This document shows, in pieces, positions 8,623 through 16,784 of a stretch of 64,000 nucleotides of DNA (its first letter is position 1; the number at the start of each line of letters is the position of its first letter). The stretch is from an uncultured Lachnospiraceae bacterium. Lineage in GTDB: Bacteria > Bacillota > Clostridia > Lachnospirales > Lachnospiraceae. The stretch is from the NCBI GenBank assembly GCA_910586255.1, contig CAJUHR010000028.1:1-64000 (forward strand). The letters run 5' to 3'. The notes beneath the pieces are model-generated. The model did no database searches and was not told where the DNA came from. It saw only the letters and a program-made list of their open reading frames with translations. The translations under genes were made by a program, and so were the position numbers.

Positions 8623-9942
8623 ATGAACAGTGCATTGCAGAAATATGTGGACAGTATTCCGGAGGTGGGGGATGCGGCTGGGCTTAGGGAGACTTTTTGG
8701 CTGAATGGGAAGACGGTTCCTCAGGCGGAGCAGAATGTGACGTTGGTTTGGCCGGAGCAGATTGAGGATGCCAAAAGAAGGCTGGAGCGTTTTGCCCCTT
8801 ATCTGGAGGAAGTGTTTCCGGAACTTAAGGAAACCGGGGGGATTATTGAGTCGGAACTGCGGGAGATTTCCGAAATGAAGGATTTTCTGAATACGGATTA
8901 TTCTTCGGGTATTGAGGGGCGGTTGATGCTTAAAATGGACAGTCACCTGCCTATATCTGGTTCCGTGAAGGCCAGGGGAGGAATCTATGAGGTTTTAAAG
9001 CATGGGGAGGATCTGGCCCTGGAGGCGGGGATGCTGAAGGAGACAGACAATTACCGGATTTTGGCCGAGGACCGTTTTTTGGAATTTTTTGGAAAGCATA
9101 CGGTGCAGGTGGGAAGTACCGGGAATCTGGGCATGAGCATTGGTATTATGAGTGCAAAGCTGGGGTTTCGTGTGATCGTCCATATGTCTGCGGATGCCAA
9201 GCAGTGGAAGAAGGATCTGCTTCGGAGCCGGGGGGTGGAGGTGATCGAGTATGCGGATGACTATTGTGCTGCTGTGGAGCAGGGGCGGAAGAATTCAGAT
9301 GCAGATCCCATGAGTTATTTTGTGGATGATGAGAATTCCCGCAATCTGTTTTTGGGCTACAGTGTGGCGGGGGAGAGGCTTAAGGCTCAGCTGGAGCAGC
9401 AGAATATTCTGGTGGACGCGGACCATCCTCTGTTTATTTATATTCCTTGTGGAATCGGCGGGGCGCCGGGGGGCGTGACCTATGGCATCAAGCAGATCTA
9501 CGGGGATCATGTGCACTGCTTTTTCACAGAGCCTGTTCATGCCTGTTGTATGCTTTTGGGCATGGCTACCGGACTGCAGGATCAGGTCAGCGTGAAGGAT
9601 TTTGGAATTGACGGACACACAGATGCAGACGGTCTGGCTGTGGGACGGCCTTCGGCCTTTGTGGGGAGGGTGGTGGAACCCATGCTTTCCGGCATTGCCA
9701 CCATCGAGGACAGAAAGCTGTATGATCTGATGCGGGGGTTGCTGGATAAGGAGGATATTTTTATTGAGCCCAGTTCCTGTGCTTCTTTTGGGGCGCTGAT
9801 CCGTCCGGAGGGAATGAAAAAATATATTGATAAGACGGGGCTCTCCCATAAGATGAAGAATGCAACCCATATTGCGTGGGCTACCGGCGGGAACATGGTG
9901 CCGGAGGAGACCAGGAAGGTTTATCTGAGGATGGGGCTGTAA
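8623..9942 (+). CDS. dsdA: D-serine ammonia-lyase (DsdA)
   Basis: The protein converts D-serine to pyruvate and ammonia using PLP. It follows the E. coli DsdA pattern throughout: GGIIESELREI, DSHLPISGSVKARGGIYEVL with the PLP lysine, VGSTGNLGMSIGIMSAKLGF as the phosphate-binding loop, VDDENSRNLFLGYSVAGERL and a C-terminal WATGGNMVPEE. ATG 8623 was chosen because AGAGGAG lies 9 nt upstream and the first residues align with E. coli, giving 439 residues; the frame opens earlier at GTG 8575 without a good site. It sits 105 bp behind the symporter. The enzyme would detoxify or use D-serine in the cytoplasm. Confidence 0.9.
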   Translation: MNSALQKYVDSIPEVGDAAGLRETFWLNGKTVPQAEQNVTLVWPEQIEDAKRRLERFAPYLEEVFPELKETGGIIESELREISEMKDFLNTDYSSGIEGRLMLKMDSHLPISGSVKARGGIYEVLKHGEDLALEAGMLKETDNYRILAEDRFLEFFGKHTVQVGSTGNLGMSIGIMSAKLGFRVIVHMSADAKQWKKDLLRSRGVEVIEYADDYCAAVEQGRKNSDADPMSYFVDDENSRNLFLGYSVAGERLKAQLEQQNILVDADHPLFIYIPCGIGGAPGGVTYGIKQIYGDHVHCFFTEPVHACCMLLGMATGLQDQVSVKDFGIDGHTDADGLAVGRPSAFVGRVVEPMLSGIATIEDRKLYDLMRGLLDKEDIFIEPSSCASFGALIRPEGMKKYIDKTGLSHKMKNATHIAWATGGNMVPEETRKVYLRMGL

Positions 9943-9944
9943 AG

Positions 9945-10757
9945 TTGTTCACAGATTACCGATTGCTTGTTCTGGATATTGACGGAACAGTGACCAATTC
10001 AAAAAAAGAAGTGACGCCTAAGACACGGGAGCAAATAATAAGGCTTCAGAGAGAAGGGGTGAAGGTGGTTCTGGCTTCGGGAAGGCCGCCGGAGGGGGTC
10101 TTCCCTATAGCAAAAGTCCTGCAGCTGGAGCAATTTGACAGTTATCTTTTGACCTTTAATGGGGGGAAGATCATTCATCTGAAAACAGGGAAATGTATTT
10201 TTGAAAAGCATCTTCCGATGCATATTCCAAAAAGGCTGGCAGGGGATGCCAAAACTCACGGCATTGGTATGGCGGCATATGGGAAAGGAGTGATTCTGGC
10301 AGGAACCGTTCCGGATTCCTATCTGAAACTGGAATCTGAAATCAGCAAAATGCCAATAGAATACCACGAAAATCTGGCGGCGGATTTAAATCAAACGGTG
10401 AATCAGTGTATTCTTACCGGGGAGCCGGAGCTTTTGGAGGAAGTGGAGCCGGTTTTGTTTGGCAAGTATTTTCATGAGGCGCAGATATTTCATTCGGAGC
10501 CGTTTTATCTGGAAGTAAGCCCTAAAAATGTGGATAAGGCTTATGGGCTTAAACATCTTCTTCGCTTTCTGGGGATTTCCAGAGAGAAGATGGTGTGCTG
10601 TGGCGACAGCTACAATGATATCCGGATGCTGCAGTATGCAGGTGTGGGGATTGCCATGAAAAACGCGCCAAAAAGCGTGAAGGTTGTGGCTGATTATGTG
10701 ACGGAAAATGATAATGACCATGACGGAATTGCAGAGGTTATTGGGAGATTTTTTTAG
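9945..10757 (+). CDS. Cof-type HAD-IIB phosphatase
   Basis: The 270-residue product is a haloacid dehalogenase superfamily hydrolase. Motif I is LVLDIDGTVTNS with the nucleophile Asp and acid-base Asp. Motif II is VVLASGRPPEG. The conserved Lys is in SPKNVDKAYGLKHLL, and motif IV is CCGDSYNDIRML followed by GIAMKNA. The length fits Cof-type sugar-phosphate or flavin-phosphate phosphatases. TTG 9945, three bases after the dsdA stop, gives the family length and is preceded by GAGGATGGGG; ATG 9876 is an alternative that would overlap dsdA by 67 nt. It is the last gene of the operon. Confidence 0.82.
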   Translation: MFTDYRLLVLDIDGTVTNSKKEVTPKTREQIIRLQREGVKVVLASGRPPEGVFPIAKVLQLEQFDSYLLTFNGGKIIHLKTGKCIFEKHLPMHIPKRLAGDAKTHGIGMAAYGKGVILAGTVPDSYLKLESEISKMPIEYHENLAADLNQTVNQCILTGEPELLEEVEPVLFGKYFHEAQIFHSEPFYLEVSPKNVDKAYGLKHLLRFLGISREKMVCCGDSYNDIRMLQYAGVGIAMKNAPKSVKVVADYVTENDNDHDGIAEVIGRFF

Positions 10758-10766
10758 AAAAATGAT

Positions 10767-10797
10767 GCCTGAGCTTTATGGCTTGGGCAATTTTTTT
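10767..10797 (+). terminator. Terminator after the HAD phosphatase
   Basis: GCCTGAGC (10767-10774) pairs with GCTTGGGC (10781-10788) through two wobble pairs, followed by seven T. It closes the operon that starts at deoR. Confidence 0.75.
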
Positions 10798-10812
10798 GTA
10801 TAGAAAAATTTC

Positions 10813-10841
10813 TTGTCATCTCTATCTTCCTGTGCTATACT
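10813..10841 (+). promoter_or_regulatory. Promoter of the Rpn-like gene
   Basis: TTGTCA (10813-10818) and TATACT (10836-10841) are separated by 17 bp. The transcript would have a long leader of about 140 nt before the start at 10988. Confidence 0.7.
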
Positions 10842-10942
10842 GTTTTCAAAGCAATGATTTCTTTGGCCGGCCTATATACGTGGTACGGTTACTTCGCAGC
10901 AAACGCTGTGTCTTTGAAAGTTCTGATCTTTCTATGTGAAAT

Positions 10943-10978
10943 CCTGCTTTTAAATCCACAAGAAAAATAAAAAGCAGG
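10943..10978 (+). promoter_or_regulatory. Hairpin covering the ribosome binding site
   Basis: CCTGCTTTT (10943-10951) is the exact complement of AAAAGCAGG (10970-10978), and the latter runs into the GCAGGAGGGAT Shine-Dalgarno of the next gene. Pairing would hide the site, so translation of the nuclease-like gene may be held down or controlled by RNA folding. Confidence 0.5.
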
Positions 10979-10987
10979 AGGGATCGG

Positions 10988-12046
10988 ATGGGGAATAGTC
11001 TGGAAAACATGGATATTTCATGGCATCCCGGATTTTATGGGGCTATGGAAATCGAACTGATTGCAAACAAAGGGGCGTTTGAATTTCAGAGGGAATATAA
11101 TTTAAGCAAGGAGCCGATTCGGATGGATTTGCTGATCATCCGAAAGCTGCGGGATGTGCCGATTAAAAACGAGATCGGTTATATTTTCAAAAAGTACAAT
11201 GTTGTTGAATACAAAAGCCCGGATGACGGGCTGACAATTGACGACTACTACAAGACAGTCGGGTATGCATGCCTATATAAAGGATTGGGAGACACGGTAA
11301 ATCAGATACCGGCAAAAGAACTGACTGTCTCCATTTTCCGTCATCGATATCCAAGAGAATTGTTTCGGGAGCTTAGCCGGGAGGGATTTACGGTGAAGGA
11401 GGCATTTCCGGGTATTTATTATGTAAGAGGGACGGTTCCTTTTGATGTGCAAATTGCAGTAACGAGCCGTTTAAAGGGGGGATCCCACAAAAGTCTGCGC
11501 CTGCTGTGTACCAATGTAGAAAAAGAGGATGCCAGAGAATTTATCAGGGAGGCCATCTTTTTAAGTAATCAGGGAGACCGGAATAATATGGAAGCCGTTT
11601 TGCGGGCGAGTATAGCGGCAAACAGGGAAATCTATAACGAGATAAGGAGGCAGTCAAAAATGTCTAGCGTGCTATGGGACTTTTTTAAGGAAGAGATTGA
11701 AGAAGAGATAAGCGAGGCAAAGAAAAAAGTCGAGAAAGAAGTAAAGGAAAAGGTCGAGAAAGAAGTAAAGGAAAAGGTTGAGAAAGAAGTAAAGGAAAAA
11801 GTCGAGAAAGAGGTAAAGGAAAAAGTCGAGAAAGAGGTAAAGGAAAAGGTCGAGAAAGAGGTAAAGGAAAAATTTAGAGAAGAGCTTAAAGAGGAAGTCA
11901 GAAAAGAACAAGGAAATGAGGCCCAGGAGACTGTGATGGAGATGATTAAGAATCTCATGGCGAACATGAATTGGACATTGGATCAGGCTATGTCAGCAAT
12001 GAGTATTCCTACTGAAAAATGGGAGCTTTACAGAGCAAAGCTGTAG
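10988..12046 (+). CDS. Rpn-like PD-(D/E)XK protein with octapeptide coiled-coil repeat
   Basis: The 352-residue protein looks like the Rpn/PD-(D/E)XK families common in Lachnospiraceae. Candidate active-site elements are the Glu in AFEFQREY, the Asp in RMDLLIIRKL (about residues 42-46) and NVVEYKSP (about 75-82, E-x-K). A charged linker then holds six exact copies of KVEKEVKE (residues 247-294), a predicted long coiled coil. The C-terminus NWTLDQAMSAMSIPTEKW is the short helical motif seen at the end of such proteins. The function is unproven; related proteins are linked to DNA cleavage or recombination. It has its own promoter and a hairpin over its ribosome binding site. Confidence 0.65.
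   Translation: MGNSLENMDISWHPGFYGAMEIELIANKGAFEFQREYNLSKEPIRMDLLIIRKLRDVPIKNEIGYIFKKYNVVEYKSPDDGLTIDDYYKTVGYACLYKGLGDTVNQIPAKELTVSIFRHRYPRELFRELSREGFTVKEAFPGIYYVRGTVPFDVQIAVTSRLKGGSHKSLRLLCTNVEKEDAREFIREAIFLSNQGDRNNMEAVLRASIAANREIYNEIRRQSKMSSVLWDFFKEEIEEEISEAKKKVEKEVKEKVEKEVKEKVEKEVKEKVEKEVKEKVEKEVKEKVEKEVKEKFREELKEEVRKEQGNEAQETVMEMIKNLMANMNWTLDQAMSAMSIPTEKWELYRAKL
11726..11869 (+). repeat. 24-bp tandem repeat, six copies, inside the Rpn-like gene
   Basis: Each 24-bp unit encodes KVEKEVKE. The copies differ only at a few silent positions (for example GTC/GTT and GAA/GAG). Such an array can gain or lose units in frame, changing coiled-coil length. Confidence 0.9.
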
Positions 12047-12211
12047 GGTTTGCATTTCCAATAAAATACCAATCCTTTTCTGAACAGGGCTTCCCGATTT
12101 TTTCATAGAAAAATCCGCGGCGTTTTGATAAAATAGTATCAGGGTCAAAAAGTTGTATATTAAAAATATTGTATTTTTGTAAATCCATATGTTATCATAA
12201 CCACGAGGCGA

Positions 12212-12324
12212 TAATATAGCTTATCGGAATTTGCAGAGCAAATTTCGATAAAAGGCGCAAAGCACCGTCAATCTGATTACAGGGTTCGCGAAGCGGTTCT
12301 TGTAATATAGCTTATCGGAATTTG
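12212..12324. repeat. 22-bp direct repeat flanking 69 bp
   Basis: The same 22 bases occur at 12212-12233 and 12303-12324 (beginning TAATATAGCTT and ending GGAATTTG). The second copy runs into the surviving TnpB frame. The 69 bp between them contain no feature I recognise. The pair may mark a small duplication or the deletion scar that removed the 5' part of the transposon. Confidence 0.6.
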
Positions 12325-12554
12325 TAAGACAACTGGAATATAAAGTAAAATGGTATGGAAGAGAAGCAGTTAAAGCAGATAAATTCTATGCAAGTTCTCA
12401 GACCTGTCATGGATGCGGATATGTAAATAAAGAGACAAAGAATCTATCGGTCAGAGAATGGGACTGTCCTGAATGTGGGATCCATTATGACAGAGATATT
12501 AATGCGGCAAAGAATATTCTGAATGAAGGATTAAGGTTGTTACAACCAGCGTAA
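12306..12554 (+). pseudogene. tnpB: TnpB 3' fragment (IS200/IS605 family)
   Basis: About 82 codons remain of a TnpB RNA-guided nuclease. They carry the C-terminal zinc ribbon and the last catalytic motif: FYASSQTCHGCGYVN, then WDCPECGIHYDRDINAAKNI, with four Cys in two CxxC pairs and the DRDINAA block with the final RuvC Asp. The N-terminal 300 or so residues are absent; the frame is closed by a stop at 12303-12305 within a direct repeat. The usual TnpA gene is not nearby. It is therefore a relic, not a functional nuclease. Confidence 0.82.
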
Positions 12555-12566
12555 AGTAAATATATA

Positions 12567-12660
12567 AAAACCATAGGAACTATGGGGTTAGCTTGGTAAA
12601 TATCTTTTCAGCAGAAAGGAGTTCCCAAGAATCCCGCGACTTTAGTCGTGAGAGGTTCAA
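12567..12660 (+). ncRNA. omega-RNA-like right end of the TnpB element
   Basis: Directly after the TnpB stop, the sequence has the look of an IS605-type right end that serves as TnpB guide RNA scaffold. GGAACT (about 12576) can pair with AGTTCC (about 12620). A short hairpin CGACT-TT-AGTCG lies at 12637-12648 within CCCGCGACTTTAGTCG, followed by GTGAGAGGTTCAA. In working elements the guide begins just beyond this end, here about 12661. Without an intact tnpB in this window it is an orphan scaffold. From 12661 to 12775 I see nothing else. Confidence 0.55.
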
Positions 12661-12792
12661 TTCCAGACAAGTTATCCGATTATTTGGCAAATAAGTATGC
12701 TGGCTAATATAATTTTGGGACCCTGGTATTGTAAATTTAAGAGACGGAGATACAGCATAAAAGGTGCGATCATTTAGAGGGGATAAGTGACT

Positions 12793-14007
12793 ATGCAGGA
12801 GATTAGATGTCCTAACTGTGGAGAGGTTTTTGTGGTTGATGAGTCTGGCTATGCACAGATTGTTCAGCAGGTCAGGGACAAGGAGTTTGACAGAGAATTA
12901 AAACAGCGGGAAAAAGATTTTGAGGAGATGAAGAAAAAGGATCTGGAGCTTGCCCAAATGAAGCAGAAAAGGGCATTTGACCAGGAGCTTTCGTCAAAAG
13001 AGACGGAGCTTATGGAGAAGGAGAGGGAAATCCAACGGCTGCAGACAAGGCTTGAAAACACTGAGACAGAGAAAAAGCTGGCGGTTTCAGAGGCAGTTCA
13101 GGAGAAAGAAAAGGAGCTCTCCCAAAAAGAGACAGAGATTACAAAGTTACAAAATCAGTTGATAAGCAAGGGGACGGAAGGTCAGTTAAAGGAGCAGTCT
13201 CTGCACAGAGAATACGGGGAAAGATTGAAGCTCAAAGATGAGCAGATTGAATACTATAAAGACTTTAAGGCCAGGCAATCTACGAAGATGATCGGTGAAA
13301 GTTTAGAACAGCATTGTCTGAATCAGTTTAATGCCCTGCGCATGACAGCGTTTCCAACGGCGTATTTTGAAAAGGACAATGACGCCCGGTCCGGAAGCAA
13401 GGGTGATTTTATTTTCAGGGAAGCCATGGAGGGAATCGAATTTATCTCCATTATGTTTGAGATGAAAAACGAGATGGATGAGACTGCCACCAAACATAAA
13501 AATGAGGATTTTTTTAAGGAGCTTGACAAAGACAGACGCGAAAAGGGATGCGAGTATGCTGTGCTGGTTTCTCTTTTGGAAATCGACAATGAGCTTTACA
13601 ATAACGGCATTGTGGATGTTTCCTATAAGTATGAAAAAATGTACGTGATCCGTCCTCAGTTTTTTATTCCGATGATCACTTTGCTGAGAAATGCGGCATT
13701 AAATTCCCTTAAGTACCGGCAGGAGCTGGAAATGGCAAAGCATCAGCAGATTGATATTCTCCATTTTGAAGAGAACATGAATGCTTTTAAGGAAGGCTTT
13801 GCCCGCAATTATCGGATTGCCAGCGATAAGTTTAAGACGGCTATTGATGAAATTGACAAGACGATTTCTCACCTGCAAAAGACGAAGGAGGCGCTTCTTT
13901 CGTCAGAGAACAACCTTCGGCTGGCCAATAATAAGGCGGAGGATTTGACCATTAAGAAGCTGACCAAAAACGCGCCGACAGTGCGGGAGATGTTTGACCA
14001 GATATAA
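12793..14007 (+). CDS. DUF2130 domain protein with N-terminal zinc finger and coiled coil
   Basis: The 404-residue protein starts with a single CPNC motif (MQEIRCPNCGEVF), followed by a long Glu/Lys/Gln-rich coiled coil to about residue 165. The C-terminal part matches DUF2130: YKDFKARQSTKMIGESLEQH, GSKGDFIFRE near 205, IMFEMKNE near 225, and KCE-type blocks ending in YVIRPQFFIPMI. The GDFIF...FEMKNE pattern suggests a PD-(D/E)XK-type nuclease core, but its role is not established. ATG 12793 was chosen because AGGGG lies 10 nt upstream; GTG 12787 would be too close. It follows transposon relics and is monocistronic. Confidence 0.75.
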   Translation: MQEIRCPNCGEVFVVDESGYAQIVQQVRDKEFDRELKQREKDFEEMKKKDLELAQMKQKRAFDQELSSKETELMEKEREIQRLQTRLENTETEKKLAVSEAVQEKEKELSQKETEITKLQNQLISKGTEGQLKEQSLHREYGERLKLKDEQIEYYKDFKARQSTKMIGESLEQHCLNQFNALRMTAFPTAYFEKDNDARSGSKGDFIFREAMEGIEFISIMFEMKNEMDETATKHKNEDFFKELDKDRREKGCEYAVLVSLLEIDNELYNNGIVDVSYKYEKMYVIRPQFFIPMITLLRNAALNSLKYRQELEMAKHQQIDILHFEENMNAFKEGFARNYRIASDKFKTAIDEIDKTISHLQKTKEALLSSENNLRLANNKAEDLTIKKLTKNAPTVREMFDQI

Positions 14008-14055
14008 CAAAGACGGGGGCATGAAATCCGGTTATTAATGAGTTGCTGGCATTGC

Positions 14056-14069
14056 CTGTGAACAGTAAC
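14056..14069. repeat. Dispersed CTGTGAACAGTAAC motif, copy 1
   Basis: The motif CTGTGAACAGTAAC occurs here, exactly again at 31059-31072, and with changes at 62454-62467. Copies 2 and 3 are the right arm of an inverted repeat; here only this arm is clear. It lies just behind the DUF2130 gene in non-coding DNA. Confidence 0.5.
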
Positions 14070-14095
14070 ATAGAAAAACATGCAGGAAAAAACGG

Positions 14096-14125
14096 TTGAC
14101 AGCAACAAGACTTATTGTGTATAAT
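14096..14125 (+). promoter_or_regulatory. Strong promoter before a 12-codon ORF
   Basis: TTGACA (14096-14101) and TATAAT (14120-14125) are 18 bp apart. A CAGGAGG ribosome binding site (14141-14147) and ATG (14155) follow, but the frame stops after 12 codons (14193). This is either a very short peptide or the 5' remainder of a lost gene. The gap 14008-14555 otherwise holds the repeat ORF and terminator listed next. Confidence 0.55.
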
Positions 14126-14311
14126 AAACAAAATTGATTTCAGGAGGATTTTTGATGTTAAGTGTTATTGTAATGGAGAAAGCTGCAAATTAATTAAATA
14201 CTGCAGCGGGTGGTTTCTGAAAATGAACGTGTCAGTATACCAGGAGTCTGCCCGTTTGTTGACTGCTTACGCGGTTGACATTTTCACCTTACAATTGCTT
14301 AATATTATGGT

Positions 14312-14392
14312 ATGATACCAGGGTCACAAAGTGCGGAGCAATCCGGTATCAGAGGGGTCAAAAGACCTTTTGACCCCAACATCATGGTATAG
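14312..14392 (+). pseudogene. Truncated copy of the repeat-encoded small ORF
   Basis: The 26-codon frame encodes SQSAEQSGIRGVKRPFDPNI, nearly the same as residues 6-25 of the 56-residue ORF at 30271-30441. The DNA at 14325-14386 matches 30287-30348 at 60 of 62 positions. It contains a perfect inverted repeat GGGGTCAAAAG (14354-14364) / CTTTTGACCCC (14367-14377). After IMV a stop follows, so the second half of the small protein is lost. A possible promoter (TTACAA / TATGAT) ends right at the start codon. Confidence 0.5.
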
Positions 14393-14416
14393 ATCGATAT
14401 CTTTCCGATGGCATAT

Positions 14417-14447
14417 GAGCATGGCTGTATGGTCATGCTCTTTTTTT
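14417..14447 (+). terminator. Terminator before the MutS-like gene
   Basis: GAGCATG (14417-14423) pairs with CATGCTC (14434-14440), followed by seven T. It ends transcripts from the promoters at 14096 and about 14290, yielding a short RNA, or acts as an attenuator for the next gene. Confidence 0.75.
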
Positions 14448-14555
14448 GCCCTTTTTGAAATATCGTTATGATCTTATATGGACAGATGGAAAAACCATGG
14501 TATTTTTGCATTTTGGGCAGCCATGGTTTTTTGTTATGAGAAAGGAGCAGGAATG

Positions 14556-16445
14556 ATGAATACAGAAAAGCAGATTGAATTTGATAAGATAAAAGAATTG
14601 TGGATGGGCTTTGCTGTTACAGAGAAGGCCAGGGAAAGGATTGCAGGCGTATCCTTTTATCTGAGCGAGAGGGAACTGAGAAAGCAGATAAAGGATACCA
14701 GTGACGGAAAAATGTTAATGGAGCGGCTGGGTGTCCCGCCTTTGCAGGGAGTGGATGAGGTGAAGGATATCTTAACGGTTGCCGAAAAGGGCGGCTGTCT
14801 GATTCCATATCAGCTGGAAAGAGTGGAAAAGGCTTTGGCGGCAGTCCGGCGGCTGAGGGATTATTTAAAAAAGGGAAAGAGCTTTGAGAATCCTTTGGCC
14901 TATTATGAGGAAAATCTGGATGAGATGGGAGAAATAAGGGAAGAGATCGGCAGGCAGATTCGGGGAGACAGGGTGGATGACTATGCTTCCGGCAAGCTGT
15001 GTCAGCTCCGAAGCCAGATGATCAAGTGTGAGGAGCAGATGAAACAAAAGGCGGAACAGATTATGCGTTCTCACAGAGAGTGTATGGCAGACAGCTATTG
15101 CACACTTCGCAACGGAAGAATTTGCGTTCCCGTAAAAAAGGAGTTTAAGCTAAGGATATCAGGAAGCGTAATCGGAAAATCCTCCACAGGGAATACCTTA
15201 TTTGTGGAGCCGTCCGGGGTTGCCAGGCTCTATGAGGAATTGGAGCTGTTGAAAATCAGCGAGGAAAACGAGGTGTACCGTATTTTGTATACGCTTACTG
15301 CTATGGTGGGGGAGGCGGCGGACAGAATAAGGGGAAACATGGAGATGATAGAAAAGCTGGACTTTATATTGTCAAAGGGAAAGCTGAGCATGGAGATGGA
15401 TGCCAGGGAGCCTGCTGTCAATACGGAGCGGAGAATCCTTTTAAGAGATGCCAGGCATCCTTTGATGGATAAGCAAATCAATGTGCCGCTTCAGTTTGAG
15501 GCCGGAGGGAGCAGACGGGGAATTGTAATAACCGGACCCAATACGGGCGGGAAAACGGTGACGATTAAGACTGTTATGCTCAATTGCATGATGGCTCAGT
15601 GCGGACTTCATGTGACCTGCGGGGAGGCGGATATCTGTATGAGCAATTCTTATCTCTGTGACATTGGGGACGGACAGAATCTTGCAGAGAACCTGTCTAC
15701 CTTTTCGGCTCATATTAAGAATGTTCTGGAGGTGTTAAGCGGAATCAGCAAAGACAGCCTGGTGATTATGGATGAGCTGGGCTCCGGTACGGACCCGGCG
15801 GAGGGAATGGGAATTGCCATTGCAATTCTGGAGGAGTTGAGAAAAAGCGGTGCTATTTTTCTTGTAACCACCCATTATCCGGAGGTGAAGGAGTATGCCA
15901 AGAAAACCCCGGATGTGATGAATGCCCGGATGACCTTTGACAGAGAGACCTTAAAGCCTACTTATCAGATGGTTATCGGAGAGGCGGGGGAAAGCTGTGC
16001 CTTTTATATAGCAGATCGGCTGGGAATGCCAAAGGAGATGTTAAAGGTGGCGGCCCGGGCCGCCTATGGGCAGGAGGCATCAGAGAGATATTGTTTTCGG
16101 GGTGAGGCGCTCCGGAATACGGGCGGCGGCAGAATATCCAGAATCCGGCAGGTAAAAAGGGAGGAGCTTTCTGAAAAATATAAGCGGGGCGACAGTGTGA
16201 TGGTTTATCCGGATAAAAAAATCGGAATCGTGTGTGAGCCGGTTAATGAGAAGGGCGTTTTGCGGGTGCAGCTTCCAGGCAAAAAGATATGGATTAATCA
16301 TAAGCGGGTAAAGCTGCATGTGGCAGCAGAGAAATTGTACCCGGAGGACTATGATTTTTCTGTGATTTTCGATACTGTGGAGAATCGGAAGATCCGGCAT
16401 GATATGGAGAGAAAATATACACAGGAAGTGATCCGGTATGAGTAA
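14556..16445 (+). CDS. MutS-family ATPase without Smr domain (MutS2-like)
   Basis: The 629-residue protein has the MutS core and ATPase domains. A helical lever region spans about residues 1-290. GIVITGPNTGGKTVTIKT (about 325) is Walker A, VIMDELGSGTDPAEG (about 405) is Walker B with the signature loop, and FLVTTHYPEVKEYA follows. It lacks the N-terminal mismatch-recognition domain of MutS1. It has a shortened C-terminus with no Smr nuclease domain, so it is not a full MutS2 (about 780 residues). Such proteins may act on branched DNA or on collided ribosomes; the role here is unknown. ATG 14556 (or 14553) follows AAAGGAG by 8 nt. Confidence 0.82.
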   Translation: MNTEKQIEFDKIKELWMGFAVTEKARERIAGVSFYLSERELRKQIKDTSDGKMLMERLGVPPLQGVDEVKDILTVAEKGGCLIPYQLERVEKALAAVRRLRDYLKKGKSFENPLAYYEENLDEMGEIREEIGRQIRGDRVDDYASGKLCQLRSQMIKCEEQMKQKAEQIMRSHRECMADSYCTLRNGRICVPVKKEFKLRISGSVIGKSSTGNTLFVEPSGVARLYEELELLKISEENEVYRILYTLTAMVGEAADRIRGNMEMIEKLDFILSKGKLSMEMDAREPAVNTERRILLRDARHPLMDKQINVPLQFEAGGSRRGIVITGPNTGGKTVTIKTVMLNCMMAQCGLHVTCGEADICMSNSYLCDIGDGQNLAENLSTFSAHIKNVLEVLSGISKDSLVIMDELGSGTDPAEGMGIAIAILEELRKSGAIFLVTTHYPEVKEYAKKTPDVMNARMTFDRETLKPTYQMVIGEAGESCAFYIADRLGMPKEMLKVAARAAYGQEASERYCFRGEALRNTGGGRISRIRQVKREELSEKYKRGDSVMVYPDKKIGIVCEPVNEKGVLRVQLPGKKIWINHKRVKLHVAAEKLYPEDYDFSVIFDTVENRKIRHDMERKYTQEVIRYE

Positions 16446-16558
16446 CTCCGAGAATAAAACCCGGTTGCGCTTTGGACATTATGTGACTATAATGTGGGTA
16501 AGGAACGGACAGACAAAAGCAAAACACATAAAAGTAAAGCAGAAAGGCAGGAATCTCT

Positions 16559-16657
16559 ATGCTACTCCAGATAATCCGAAATGACATCACAAAAATGAAG
16601 GCGGACGGGCTGCCGTGTAAATATGTGATTCACGCCGTGGGGCCCCTGCTGGCGTGA
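16559..16657 (+). pseudogene. Collapsed macro-domain gene
   Basis: The short frame reads MLLQIIRNDITKMKADG followed directly by LPCKYVIHAVGP. The first part is the N-terminus and the second the central beta strand of macro domain proteins, which bind ADP-ribose. The roughly 65 residues normally between them, including the Asn-rich ligand loop, are gone, and the frame stops soon after. A ribosome binding site (AGAAAGGCAGGA) is still present. The rest of 16446-16784 shows nothing else. Confidence 0.65.
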
Positions 16658-16784
16658 CGGTCGCCATGGGGAGCGGGGTGTGAAAAAATGACGTTATTGA
16701 CAAAGTTTCCCTGGGAGAATAAAATGAATGTGTAATTGGGGATGGCTCAGAGTGACAACAGCTTAATCAGAAAGGTGATCATAC

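Noticed and set aside
14155..14193. 12-codon peptide as a gene
   Set aside because: Promoter and ribosome binding site are convincing, but the peptide matches nothing and may be the stub of a lost gene. It is noted only with its promoter.
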